This document shows, in pieces, positions 48,939-58,010 of a stretch of 64,000 bases of DNA. Both the position numbers and the translations under genes were made by a program. The stretch is taken from NCBI RefSeq assembly GCF_003217155.1, contig NZ_QJSU01000002.1:186001-250000 (forward strand), written 5' to 3'. Position 1 is the first letter of the stretch. Each line of letters opens with the position of its first letter. The DNA is from Psychrobacter fozii. GTDB lineage: Bacteria; Pseudomonadota; Gammaproteobacteria; Pseudomonadales; Moraxellaceae. The notes beneath the pieces are model-generated. The model ran no database searches, had not been told where the DNA came from, and saw nothing but the letters and a program-made list of their open reading frames with translations.

Positions 48939-49736
48939 ATGAAATTACAGATTTTGAGTGACTTACATATTGATAGTTATGCTCGTCAGTCACATCCGAT
49001 AGGACACATCCCTAAAACCGACGCAGATGTGGTGCTAGTAGCGGGAGATACTGCAAATAGTGACAATGGTATGCCATGGTTACAGGAGCAAGCTGCGCGT
49101 TTGCAAGTCCCTCTAATCACTATCGCAGGCAACCATGAGTACTTCAATGAAGATGTGCTGCATTTCGATAAGAAACTAGCGACTTGGGACAATTATAATA
49201 TCGAGTCGAATGAAGGCGTTCGGGTTTTGCAGTGTCAGCATATGGATATTGGTGAAGTGCGAATCCTAGGCTGTACGTTGTGGACGGATTATCAGTATCA
49301 AGCCAATGAGGATACGATGGCAGCTGCTAGTCGCTTTATGCGTGATTACAAACAAATATATGCCGGTAGCGAGTTGTTTTCACCTGAGGTCTCTATGCAA
49401 CTTCATGCCGAGCAGCGTCAATGGTTACAGCAAGCATTAATCACTGCTAATAAACTTGGCAAAAAAACCGTGGTGATGAGTCATCATAGTGTTAGCCCGT
49501 TATCTGTGTCTGAGAAGTATGCCAATTTACCAAGTAACGCCGCTTTTATCAGTGATCTCTCCGGATGGATGCATGAGGAGTGGGCGCCGACACTCTGGGT
49601 ACATGGACATACCCATGAAGCATTTGATTATCAGATTGGTAAGACGCGGGTGATTGTTAATCCACGTGCTTATCCAAATGAAGTAAGCAGTACAGCATTA
49701 GAATTCTCATGGGATAGAGTGATTGATATCGGTTAG
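48939..49736 (+). CDS. Calcineurin-like metallophosphoesterase
   Basis: 265 residues with the complete metal-ligand set of the family in order: SDLHID (D and H), AGDTANS, AGNHEYF (Asn-His), MSHHSV and VHGHTHEAFDY. This fold hydrolyses phosphomono- or diesters using two metals; the substrate cannot be told from sequence. The ATG at 48939 places the SDLH motif near residue 7, as usual; an ATG at 48924 adds five residues. Neither has a strong ribosome site. It begins 126 bases after pyrF and is separated from it by a terminator. Confidence 0.85.
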   Translation: MKLQILSDLHIDSYARQSHPIGHIPKTDADVVLVAGDTANSDNGMPWLQEQAARLQVPLITIAGNHEYFNEDVLHFDKKLATWDNYNIESNEGVRVLQCQHMDIGEVRILGCTLWTDYQYQANEDTMAAASRFMRDYKQIYAGSELFSPEVSMQLHAEQRQWLQQALITANKLGKKTVVMSHHSVSPLSVSEKYANLPSNAAFISDLSGWMHEEWAPTLWVHGHTHEAFDYQIGKTRVIVNPRAYPNEVSSTALEFSWDRVIDIG

Positions 49737-49900
49737 CGTGCATCTGTAGAGATACAGGTATTGTTAGCAATAATGTCATAGCAGTGTTAAGAGTGACCAC
49801 CCTATTTTTGAGCAGCTTTGGGTACAATCATTGGCGCCTATACGATGATTGTACTGATATTTTGTTCATTCCTACCAGAAAATCTGCTACGCTTGTTAAC

Positions 49901-50737
49901 ATGAGTAAATACACGAACGATACTTTATCAAAATTATCTGCTGAAAAGCTCGGGACTCACATCCCAAGTGCACCAGCGCCTTCGCACCTGCCTGATAGTA
50001 TGATCTCGTCAGTCAGCTTATTACCCGAAAACAAGCGATTGATTTTGTTTACAAGGCATTCTCTACGCGAGCGTTCTGATGGGAATGGCTTTGCCAGCTA
50101 TCAGTTGCCACTGACACCTAAAGGTCGCGTGTTGGCAAAATCTTGGGGTCGTTGGTTGGCAGGACATCTGCCGTACTCCCTCAATGTTGATAGTATCTCA
50201 AGCCCTATAGGTCGCTGTATTGATACGGCACAGCTGATGCAAGAAGGGGCAGGTCTACGACGAGATATTGCACATCAATCACTACTGGTTGAGCCTGGCA
50301 GCCTCGTTACTGAACCTGAAATAGCCAATCCAGTGTTCAAAGAGATAGGTGTGCTTAACTTCATCAATCGATTCCTACAAGGCAACCTTGAAGGTACCAA
50401 AAACGCCTATCAGGGTGGTCTCGATATCTTATCTCTATTTTATCAACATCAGCCTGAGCATGGGCATCTTATGCTTGCCGTCAGTCATGATACGCTACTG
50501 TCTGCATTTTTAGCCGTGATGTTTGATGTGGTCGAGATTGATTGGAATGATTGGCCAAAAATGATGGAAGGAGTGTTTTTGTGGTTTGATGATATGCCAT
50601 TTGAGCAAGCCAACGCGCATTTTGTTTGGCGTGGTGAGATTTATACTCGTCCCATTCATACTCTGTTAGACGGCTATCGTGCTGCAGGGTATCATCCTAG
50701 CAAACTGTTGCTACCGCCAGAAGTAAAATGGACTTGA
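49901..50737 (+). CDS. Histidine-phosphatase-superfamily protein
   Basis: 278 residues. The nucleophile motif is FTRHSLRERSD with Arg52 and His53, an RHS variant of the usual RHG. ISSPIGRCIDTAQLM is the second phosphate-binding Arg block and AVSHDTLLSAFLA the late His. The general role is phosphate removal from a small molecule; substrate unknown. The GTG at 49784 would add 39 residues that do not look like protein, so ATG at 49901 is preferred although its ribosome site is poor. A MITE-like element starts six bases after the stop. Confidence 0.78.
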   Translation: MSKYTNDTLSKLSAEKLGTHIPSAPAPSHLPDSMISSVSLLPENKRLILFTRHSLRERSDGNGFASYQLPLTPKGRVLAKSWGRWLAGHLPYSLNVDSISSPIGRCIDTAQLMQEGAGLRRDIAHQSLLVEPGSLVTEPEIANPVFKEIGVLNFINRFLQGNLEGTKNAYQGGLDILSLFYQHQPEHGHLMLAVSHDTLLSAFLAVMFDVVEIDWNDWPKMMEGVFLWFDDMPFEQANAHFVWRGEIYTRPIHTLLDGYRAAGYHPSKLLLPPEVKWT

Positions 50738-50743
50738 TATCAG

Positions 50744-50851
50744 CATAGTCAGCGAACTACTAAACCGCTACGGTGTTACCCTCCCTAGAGGTACTATATG
50801 TACAATCTGCGGTCGACTGCCTTGTAGCTGTTTTAGATTTCTTTGACTATA
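50744..50851. mobile_element. MITE-like intergenic element, copy 4 (108 bp)
   Basis: Starts CATAGTCAGCGAAC (first base decayed from T) and ends TTTCTTTGACTATA. The interior reads CTACTAAACCGCTACGG like copy 1. Lies between convergent transcripts of the phosphatase gene and rpsT. Confidence 0.85.
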
Positions 50852-50885
50852 TAAGTTGAATCAATGAGTTTTAAACAGGCATAAA

Positions 50886-50924
50886 AAAACCTTGCCCCAG
50901 TATTAGAACCAGTGACAAGGTTTT
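50886..50924 (-). terminator. Terminator of rpsT
   Basis: A 9-bp stem AAAACCTTG/CAAGGTTTT with a 21-base loop. On the minus strand a T-run follows (A-run at 50883-50889 on the plus strand). Confidence 0.75.
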
Positions 50925-50969
50925 AGTCATTACACTATAAAGCGTAATGCGGTCTAAACGCGACCAATC

Positions 50970-51236
50970 TTAAGCTTGAAGGCCTTTGATTGTTTTGTTT
51001 AGGCGGCTCTTACGACGAGCAGCTTTATTCTTATGAATAATACCTTTGTCAGCCATACGATCAAGAACTGGTACCGCTTTTTTGTAAGCTTCGGTAGCCG
51101 CGTCATAATCTTTAGCTACGATAGCCGCATCAACACGTTTTAAGTAAGTACGAACCATAGAGCGTTGTGACGCAGAGTTCTGACGACGTTTGGTGTTTTG
51201 ACGGGCGCGTTTACGAGCTTGTGCAGTATTAGCCAC
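50970..51236 (-). CDS. rpsT: 30S ribosomal protein S20, GTG start
   Basis: 88 residues, the usual S20 size, binding 16S rRNA early in 30S assembly. It begins [19 protein letters not shown] and ends [17 protein letters not shown], both standard. The start is GTG at 51236 with AAGGAGA six bases upstream; reading on to 51299 would add an implausible leader. In E. coli rpsT starts with UUG and that weak codon is part of autoregulation, so the GTG here may serve the same end. Single-gene transcript with its own terminator. Confidence 0.96.
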   Translation of the reverse strand: MANTAQARKRARQNTKRRQNSASQRSMVRTYLKRVDAAIVAKDYDAATEAYKKAVPVLDRMADKGIIHKNKAARRKSRLNKTIKGLQA

Positions 51237-51739
51237 GCGTATCTCCTTGATAAAGACAGATAAAATATGAATGTTGATTGCAATAAAGGGTTTAAACAAT
51301 CATCGGTGACGAGCAGCCTCTCGCCAAACATGATGTCGATGTCTTATATTAAAGTATCTAATATGAATAGAGCATCGCAAGCGCCAGAACTGTTTGGAAT
51401 AATTAAACAGCGTTGACGTGTAAAGCCGGACATCTTAGCAAATTATTGCGCTTAGAACAATATATTTGATGATTAATGCCAAAAGAAGTTATGATATCAC
51501 ATGGGCGGCTGATTTCTCTAGTGTCTATTAGGATTGTTGTTAAGCCATCTTTCAGTATTGTTAGTGGAGACATGATTGGCTACACAGATGCGTCAGCTGA
51601 TAAAACCTCTTACAATATATTCTATAGAATACCATCAGTTGTGTATTAAATTAGGTATGATACTAGACTTAAGATCTTTCACACGACAGACTGTCTTATA
51701 AAAATAAATTTTCCAACACTATATATAAATGGATCGGAT
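51237..51739. other. Intergenic region between divergent rpsT and the Rossmann-fold gene
   Basis: 503 bases. It must carry the rpsT leader and promoter and that of the rightward gene. No open frame with a ribosome site, no repeat-family copy and no T-run hairpin seen. Confidence 0.45.
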
Positions 51740-52441
51740 ATGCAGCGAAAAGCAATTGTAATTGGTGCGACAGGGCTGGTAGGGCAGTATCTGGTTAAGC
51801 AGCTTAGTGAGCTTTATGACACGTTAATTGTGATTGCACGGCGTCCGCCACGCTATATCAATGCGAGCATGCGTTTTTATCAAGTGAACGATTTTGATAA
51901 TTTAACTGAGGTTTTTGCCAGCGTTGGTGTTGATCGTAAGACAGATGCTTTTAGTTGTCTTGGTACGACTAAGAAGCAAGCTGGTAGTGACGAAGCCTTT
52001 CGAAAAGTTGACCATGACTACAATGTGAATTTTGCTAAGTTGTGTCAAGATAAAGGCGTCGAAAACTTCTTCTTGTTGTCTTCAATGAACGCCGATATTG
52101 ACAGTCGTTTTTTATACAATCGAGTCAAAGCGGAAACCGAGCAATCCATTATATCATTGGATTTTGCGCATCTAGTCGTTTTACGTCCTTCATTGCTATT
52201 AGGCAAACATAAAGGTCGTCCTCTTGAGAGCATTGGTCAAAAGGCTTTTAAGCTCATATCACCGCTTTTGTCAGAATCATTACCACTACATCCTATTTCT
52301 GCTAAGCGTGTCGCTAGTGCAATGGCAATGAGTGCGCACGCCATCTATGAGCGTAACAAGTACCGTGCTGAGCCTACATTGAAAAAAATAGAAATCATTG
52401 AAAATAAGCAGATGCTTGCGATGACAAGAGTGAAAAATTAA
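51740..52441 (+). CDS. NAD(P)-binding Rossmann-fold protein, HTATIP2/SDR-like
   Basis: 233 residues. It starts KAIVIGATGLVGQYLVKQL, a GxxGxxG dinucleotide site, and has CLGTTKKQAGSDEAFRKVD and FLLSSMNADIDSRFLYNRVK, the pattern of atypical SDRs such as the HTATIP2/YbjT-like group (Tyr-x-x-x-Lys in YNRVK). A role as a redox-linked oxidoreductase is likely but the substrate is unknown. Stands alone before rraA (122-base gap). Confidence 0.8.
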   Translation: MQRKAIVIGATGLVGQYLVKQLSELYDTLIVIARRPPRYINASMRFYQVNDFDNLTEVFASVGVDRKTDAFSCLGTTKKQAGSDEAFRKVDHDYNVNFAKLCQDKGVENFFLLSSMNADIDSRFLYNRVKAETEQSIISLDFAHLVVLRPSLLLGKHKGRPLESIGQKAFKLISPLLSESLPLHPISAKRVASAMAMSAHAIYERNKYRAEPTLKKIEIIENKQMLAMTRVKN

Positions 52442-52563
52442 ACGGTTAATGACTTATACATATATATTACAGTACCGTATTTTAAAATAGCCTAAGTATT
52501 TATATAGATATTCGATAAAAATTGAGAGTAATGACTAGATAATCAAAAATAAGGAGCTTCACT

Positions 52564-53097
52564 ATGCCGGAATCCATGCAGATAAATAGAGAAAATTTTG
52601 TGACTTGTGATTTATTGGATGCCAATCCTGAGTCGCAAGTATGTTTGCCAAATATTGAAGGCAAGTCATTTCATAACTTTGGTGGCAAAGACAGATTTTG
52701 CGGTGAAATCGTAACAGTGAAGTGCTTTGAAGATAATAGCCGTGTTAAATCACTATTGAACAGTGACGGTAAAGACAAAGGTGGGCATGGCAAGGTGTTA
52801 GTCGTTGATGGTGGCGGCTCAATGCGCTGCGCTCTTTTGGGTGATATGATTGCAGAATCAGCAATTGAGAATGGCTGGGCAGGAGTCATTATCTATGGTT
52901 GTGTCCGTGATGTGGATGACGTGGCACAAATGAATATTGGCGTTAAAGCGCTCGGTTGTATCCCACGTAAATCAAATCGTCGCGACGAAGGACAAACGGA
53001 TATCGAAATCAGCTTTGGTGATTTAACCTTGAACTCAGGAATGTTTGTTTATGCAGATAACAATGGCATTATCGCTAGTGATAAACCATTAGTTTAA
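52564..53097 (+). CDS. rraA: Ribonuclease E activity regulator RraA
   Basis: 177 residues. RraA binds RNase E and inhibits its decay of mRNA. VVDGGGSMRCALLGDMIAE (about 80-98), WAGVIIYGCVRDVDDV and LGCIPRKSNRRDEGQ are the family blocks. Relatives of this fold also include 4-hydroxy-4-methyl-2-oxoglutarate aldolases, and this length and the IPRKSNRR block fit RraA. AAGGAG precedes the ATG, and a good terminator follows. Confidence 0.9.
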   Translation: MPESMQINRENFVTCDLLDANPESQVCLPNIEGKSFHNFGGKDRFCGEIVTVKCFEDNSRVKSLLNSDGKDKGGHGKVLVVDGGGSMRCALLGDMIAESAIENGWAGVIIYGCVRDVDDVAQMNIGVKALGCIPRKSNRRDEGQTDIEISFGDLTLNSGMFVYADNNGIIASDKPLV

Positions 53098-53121
53098 CAA
53101 TAACTAAATGAGTACCAATTC

Positions 53122-53151
53122 AAAACCTCAGCTTATAAGTTGAGGTTTTTT
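53122..53151 (+). terminator. Terminator of rraA
   Basis: AAAACCTCA pairs with TGAGGTTTT; the interior GCTTATAAGT can extend the stem. Six T follow. 25 bases after the stop. Confidence 0.88.
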
Positions 53152-53315
53152 CATTTCACGACGATTTTAGGTGGTAATGAGTATTTTTAAGGTCTTAATT
53201 GATCATTTAATAATTAGTAAAATTTTAAGTGACAAACCGTTACGGCATAAATTTTGGTAATTGATGAAATATTCGTATAATAGCTATCTGACTCTTAACT
53301 TTGATCCTATTCTAT

Positions 53316-56300
53316 ATGCCTATCACTGCTTTGACTGACGCGTTTGACCCTATTAACCAGCAGCTATTCCCTATCCAGAATGCTCAGCGGCGCTGGCTAG
53401 CACCTGTGCATGGTGCTGTCAGCAGTTTGTGGTTAGCAAGCTTGGTACAGGGATCGATATGGGATGTGGCTGATCGTCTCAAGGTTGTTGTGACTCGTGA
53501 CCAAAATCAGCTCAATCAAATAGAAACAGAACTGGCATTTTGTGGCGTGGATGCCTACGTGTTCCCTGATTGGGAAACATTAACTTATGACGAACTGTCA
53601 CCGCATCAAGATATTGTGAGTGAGCGTATCAATCTATTGACGGATATGCCGACATCGGGAGTCCTGCTGATTTCTGTACAGGCGCTGATGCACCGAGTAG
53701 CACCACCAAGTTGGCTAATTGGGCAGCATTTCGATTTGAGTGTGGGTGACCAGTTTGATATCAACACTCAACGCGGACTACTAGCAAAAGCAGGCTACCG
53801 CGCTGTTGAAAACGTCTTTGAGCCGGGTGAGTTTGCCGTACGTGGTAGTATTATTGATATTTTTGCGATGGGTCAGCCATTTCCGCTGCGTCTCGATTTA
53901 TTCGACGATGAGATTGAAACCATTCGCTTCTTTAATCCACAGACTCAGCGCACTCTGACTGTTGATGATCTCAAATCAATGATGAGTGGTAATGACAGTA
54001 GTATGGATAAAGAGTCGTTGTCGCTACTACATAAACTGCCAGATATCTCAAAACCTATTCAGCAGTTTCAAATCCTACCAGCAAAAGAATTTCCACTTGA
54101 TGAAGGGCGTGAGACCTTCCGTACAAACTTTGCTGCGATATTTCCTAATACGAGTAGCCGTAAGTTTGAACTACACAAAGACGTGATGGCAGGTATTGCC
54201 AGCAGTGGGCTTGAATATTATCAGCCATTGTTTTTTGATTTAAAAGACTGGGAAGCAGAGAGTAGTTTATTCGCCTACTTGCCAAGTAATGCGTTATTTA
54301 TCACTGATGAATTGATTAACGAAAAACAGGCAGATTACTGGTCACAAATTCAGCGCCGCTATGAAGAGCGCCGTCATGATATTGATAAGCCTATCGTCGC
54401 CCCTGAGCTACTGTATCTCTTGTCTAATAAGCTTAATGAGCATCTCAACGATTATCCACGCGTTATTCTAAGCGCGCGCGATGAGCTAGCATTGATGACA
54501 GATGTCGCTGATGTGGATAATGAGAGTTCATCATTAGAGCCTGCATCAAACAAACCACAGGGGTTGGTAAGACTAAGTGCCCAGTCACCACCGCAGCTAG
54601 CGGTAAATCATCAAAAATCCGAACCTCTCGCTGAGCTCTTAGCGTTCTTAGAAATACAAGAAAAAACGTCCACACCTGTATTAATCGTTGCTGAAACAGC
54701 CGGTCGTCGTGAGATTCTCATCGAGTTGTTTAAAGGCAAAGTCGATATCAAAGCCTATGACAGTTTTGAAGCGTTCCTAGTAGCCGATAAAACGAGTGGG
54801 ATTGGTTATAGCAAACTACCAAAGGTCGGTCTAACCGTTGCGCCTATTGAGCGCGGTGTTTATGTTCCAGAGCGTTTGGTGCTGATTAGTGAGACGCAAT
54901 TATTTGGTCGACAAGTACTGCAAACGCGCCGTCGCCGTCAGAGCGGTGTGTCAGAGGAGTTTTTGGTTAAGAGCGTTACCGAAATAACTCAAGGTAGCCC
55001 TGTTGTCCATATTGAGCATGGTGTCGGGCGTTATAACGGCCTGATTACGTTAGACGTAGGTGATGGTGAGCAAGAGTTTATTCACCTAAAATATGATGGT
55101 GACGCCAGTATTTACGTCCCAGTTGCCAATTTACAAATGATTAATCGCTATAGCGGCGGTGATCCAGCACTTGCGCCACTGCACAAAATCGGTAGTGGTA
55201 AGTGGGATAAGGCTAAACAAAAAGCGTTGGAACAAATTCATGACGTCGCTGCTGAGCTACTAAATATGCAGGCAAGACGCGAAGCTAAAGTAGGTATTCA
55301 TTTTAAAATAGACTCGTCACAATATGATTTGTTTGCCAGTCAGTTTGCGTTTGAAGAAACGCCTGACCAAGCCAATGCCATCCATGCAGTGATGGAAGAC
55401 ATGAAGCAAAATCAGCCGATGGATCGTCTTATCTGCGGGGATGTTGGTTTTGGGAAAACAGAGGTCGCCATGCGTGCGGCTTTTATTGCCGTTAGCGCAG
55501 GCTACCAAGTGGCGGTGCTAGTACCTACAACGTTGTTGGCAGGTCAACATGAAGACAACTTCCGTGATCGATTTGCTGATTGGCCAGTACGTATCGAAAC
55601 GCTATCGCGCTTCGGTGGCAAAAAGCATCAAGACACGGTATTGGCAGACTTGGCCGCTGGCAAGGTCGATATCGTTATTGGTACGCATAAGCTGTTACAA
55701 CCGGATGTTAAATTCTCTAATCTAGGCTTGATGATCGTCGATGAAGAGCATCGCTTTGGTGTGCGTCATAAAGAGCGTATTAAGGCCATTCAGACTGATG
55801 TAGACAGTATGTCTATGACAGCGACGCCTATCCCTAGAACGCTCAATATGGCGCTCTCAGGTATGCGTGATATGTCAATCATTGCTACCCCACCTGCGAG
55901 ACGCTTGGCGATTAAAACTTTTGTCATGCAAAAGACAGAAGCACTCATGAAAGAAGCCATTTTGCGTGAACTATTGCGCGGTGGTCAGGTGTATCTGCTG
56001 CATAATGATGTGGCTAGCATTGAGCGCATGGCAGAGACCATACGCGAGCTGGTTCCAGAGGCGCGTGTAGGCGTGGCTCATGGACAGATGCAGGAGCGTC
56101 AGCTTGAACAAGTGATGCAGCAGTACTATCACAAAAAATTCAATGTGCTAGTATGCTCGACTATTATCGAAACGGGCATTGATGTGCCTAATGCCAATAC
56201 TATTATCATTGAGCGCGCTGATAAATTTGGTTTAGCCCAATTGCATCAGCTACGTGGTCGCGTTGGTCGTAGCCATCATCAGGCGTACTGTTATTTGCTT

Positions 56301-57017
56301 GTACCATCCATCAAAGGTCTTAAAGGTGATGCGAAACGTCGATTGCATGCTATTGAACGTGCCAACACACTGGGCGCAGGTTTTATGCTGGCCAGTGAAG
56401 ATTTAGAGATTCGCGGAGCAGGTGAGATACTGGGTAAGCAGCAAAGTGGTAATATGCAGGTAATTGGCTTTAGCTTATATATGGATATGCTAGAACGTGC
56501 AACGAAAGCGATTAAAGCGGGTAAACAGCCTGATTTAAGTACACCGCTGTCACTGACCAGTGAAATAAATCTACATAGCTCAGCATTGATACCAGAAGAG
56601 TACTTGCATGATGTGCATCAGCGCCTATTGTTTTATAAACGCATTAGTAATGCCGATGATAAAGAAGCGCTAACGGATATTCGGACTGAAATGATTGACC
56701 GTTTTGGTATATTGCCGGATCAAACTAAGCAGCTCTTTGCCATTCATGGGTTACGTTTACAAGCAGAACCATTGAAGATTAACAAAATCGATGCCAATGG
56801 TAGTAGTATGACGCTAGAGTTTGCACCTGACACACCTGTCGATGCTTTAGCGATTATTAAACTGATTCAAACAGATGGTCAGCGCTATCGTATGAATGGC
56901 GCGTCTGGCATCCGTTACCAAAATGCTGATAAACTCGAGACGCCTCAACAGCGTGTTACGGTCATTCAAGAGCTGTTGCGCTATTTTAGCGAGCATATGG
57001 TATCAGAGCCTGCTTAG
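53316..57017 (+). CDS. mfd: Transcription-repair coupling factor Mfd
   Basis: 1233 residues. It displaces stalled RNA polymerase and recruits UvrA to the lesion. Order: UvrB-homology region (about 10-350), linker with acidic insert (about 395-430), CarD/RID RNA-polymerase-binding domain (about 540-640: VHIEHGVGRYNGLITL), the RecG-like translocase with GDVGFGKTEVA (about 707), DEEHRFGV and TATPIPRTL, then helicase motif VI RGRVGRSHHQAY, and the C-terminal TRCF domain (about 1080-1190). The start is ATG at 53316; a TTG five codons earlier is less likely. The N-terminus has no usable ribosome site by eye. Confidence 0.97.
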   Translation: MPITALTDAFDPINQQLFPIQNAQRRWLAPVHGAVSSLWLASLVQGSIWDVADRLKVVVTRDQNQLNQIETELAFCGVDAYVFPDWETLTYDELSPHQDIVSERINLLTDMPTSGVLLISVQALMHRVAPPSWLIGQHFDLSVGDQFDINTQRGLLAKAGYRAVENVFEPGEFAVRGSIIDIFAMGQPFPLRLDLFDDEIETIRFFNPQTQRTLTVDDLKSMMSGNDSSMDKESLSLLHKLPDISKPIQQFQILPAKEFPLDEGRETFRTNFAAIFPNTSSRKFELHKDVMAGIASSGLEYYQPLFFDLKDWEAESSLFAYLPSNALFITDELINEKQADYWSQIQRRYEERRHDIDKPIVAPELLYLLSNKLNEHLNDYPRVILSARDELALMTDVADVDNESSSLEPASNKPQGLVRLSAQSPPQLAVNHQKSEPLAELLAFLEIQEKTSTPVLIVAETAGRREILIELFKGKVDIKAYDSFEAFLVADKTSGIGYSKLPKVGLTVAPIERGVYVPERLVLISETQLFGRQVLQTRRRRQSGVSEEFLVKSVTEITQGSPVVHIEHGVGRYNGLITLDVGDGEQEFIHLKYDGDASIYVPVANLQMINRYSGGDPALAPLHKIGSGKWDKAKQKALEQIHDVAAELLNMQARREAKVGIHFKIDSSQYDLFASQFAFEETPDQANAIHAVMEDMKQNQPMDRLICGDVGFGKTEVAMRAAFIAVSAGYQVAVLVPTTLLAGQHEDNFRDRFADWPVRIETLSRFGGKKHQDTVLADLAAGKVDIVIGTHKLLQPDVKFSNLGLMIVDEEHRFGVRHKERIKAIQTDVDSMSMTATPIPRTLNMALSGMRDMSIIATPPARRLAIKTFVMQKTEALMKEAILRELLRGGQVYLLHNDVASIERMAETIRELVPEARVGVAHGQMQERQLEQVMQQYYHKKFNVLVCSTIIETGIDVPNANTIIIERADKFGLAQLHQLRGRVGRSHHQAYCYLLVPSIKGLKGDAKRRLHAIERANTLGAGFMLASEDLEIRGAGEILGKQQSGNMQVIGFSLYMDMLERATKAIKAGKQPDLSTPLSLTSEINLHSSALIPEEYLHDVHQRLLFYKRISNADDKEALTDIRTEMIDRFGILPDQTKQLFAIHGLRLQAEPLKINKIDANGSSMTLEFAPDTPVDALAIIKLIQTDGQRYRMNGASGIRYQNADKLETPQQRVTVIQELLRYFSEHMVSEPA

Positions 57018-57092
57018 CTTCATTCTATAATGGCTATTTGCTATGCAGATGAATTATGATATTGCCTAGATCGTTCACGCAGATAGTTTAAA

Positions 57093-57132
57093 GATAAAAC
57101 GCCAAGGCAATGAGTCATGGCGCTATTTTATC
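57093..57132 (+). terminator. Possible terminator after mfd
   Basis: GATAAAACGCCA can pair with TGGCGCTATTTTATC, with a three-base bulge, 76 bases after the stop. A T-rich tail is weak, so this is only a candidate. Confidence 0.35.
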
Positions 57133-57240
57133 GGATAGATAACTGATAAAATAATGAGACCATATTTTATTTACTCATATTTTAGCTTTCTATACTTTTG
57201 ATTTCTTTTATTTGAGATCCATAACAAGAGAACCGTCATT

Positions 57241-57675
57241 ATGTTCCAACTTCATCATAAACTTGCTGCCGATAGCTTTTTAGTGGGTGACTTTCCGCTA
57301 TCGACTTGCCGTTTAATCAATGATTGCCAGTTTCCTTGGTTGATATTGGTGCCACGTGTATCAGGTATCAAAGAGTTATATGAGTTATCCGAAACAGACC
57401 AAGTACAGTTTTTACGTGAGTCGAGCTGGTTATCAAGCCAACTGGCCAAGACTTTCCAAGCAGATAAAATGAATGTAGCGGCATTGGGTAATCAAGTACC
57501 ACAGTTGCACTTTCATCATATCGTACGCTATCAAAACGACATGCAGTGGCCAAACCCAGTATGGGGTGTTCCAGCTGTTCCTTATACCAAAGAAGTATTG
57601 GCACAAATGCAGCAGACTCTGATGATGGCGTTACGTGGACATCATCAAATGCCTTTTGATTGGCAAATGAAATAA
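57241..57675 (+). CDS. HIT-like domain protein
   Basis: 144 residues. The fold resembles histidine-triad nucleotide hydrolases: LINDCQFPWLILVPRVSGIKEL near the N-terminus, VAALGNQVPQLHFHHIVRY (about 80-98) and WPNPVWGVPAVPY. The normal HxHxH triad is QLHFHH here: the first His is replaced by Gln and the spacing shifts, a form seen in a proteobacterial subgroup. Whether it hydrolyses nucleotides is uncertain. Located 223 bases after mfd. Confidence 0.72.
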   Translation: MFQLHHKLAADSFLVGDFPLSTCRLINDCQFPWLILVPRVSGIKELYELSETDQVQFLRESSWLSSQLAKTFQADKMNVAALGNQVPQLHFHHIVRYQNDMQWPNPVWGVPAVPYTKEVLAQMQQTLMMALRGHHQMPFDWQMK

Positions 57676-57744
57676 AGTCTTAAGCGATAATTACATTAAT
57701 AAAAATATACTAAGTTATTTAAAGTCTATTTTGCAGCAGTTAAA

Positions 57745-57776
57745 AAAAATCCAGATATTTATTATCTGGATTTTTT
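57745..57776 (+). terminator. Terminator of the HIT-like gene
   Basis: AAAATCCAGATA pairs with TATCTGGATTTT around TTTAT, followed by more T. An AT-rich but long stem. Confidence 0.85.
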
Positions 57777-58010
57777 GTTTTTTAACTTAACTAATAAAGA
57801 TCGTTATTTTAATTTAATTGGATATTAAGACAAAATAAATGATAAGTGGTGTTCTTTTGGTTATGAGTGGCATGGGATTTATAACCTTTAAGAAGTATAA
57901 TGTAGTATCAGACCGTACTTATGTCCAATTAGTCATAAAAATAGGTAATACACTTATACTCATGCCTCTTGGTTTCTCCTACAGCCTATTTTGTTTAAGC
58001 GAATGCTCAT
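57777..58010. other. Leader of the nucleotide cyclase gene
   Basis: 234 bases with no convincing gene. An open frame at 57839-58069 encodes two hydrophobic stretches but has no ribosome site and overlaps the cyclase gene by 59 bases in another frame. I treat it as spurious. Confidence 0.4.
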
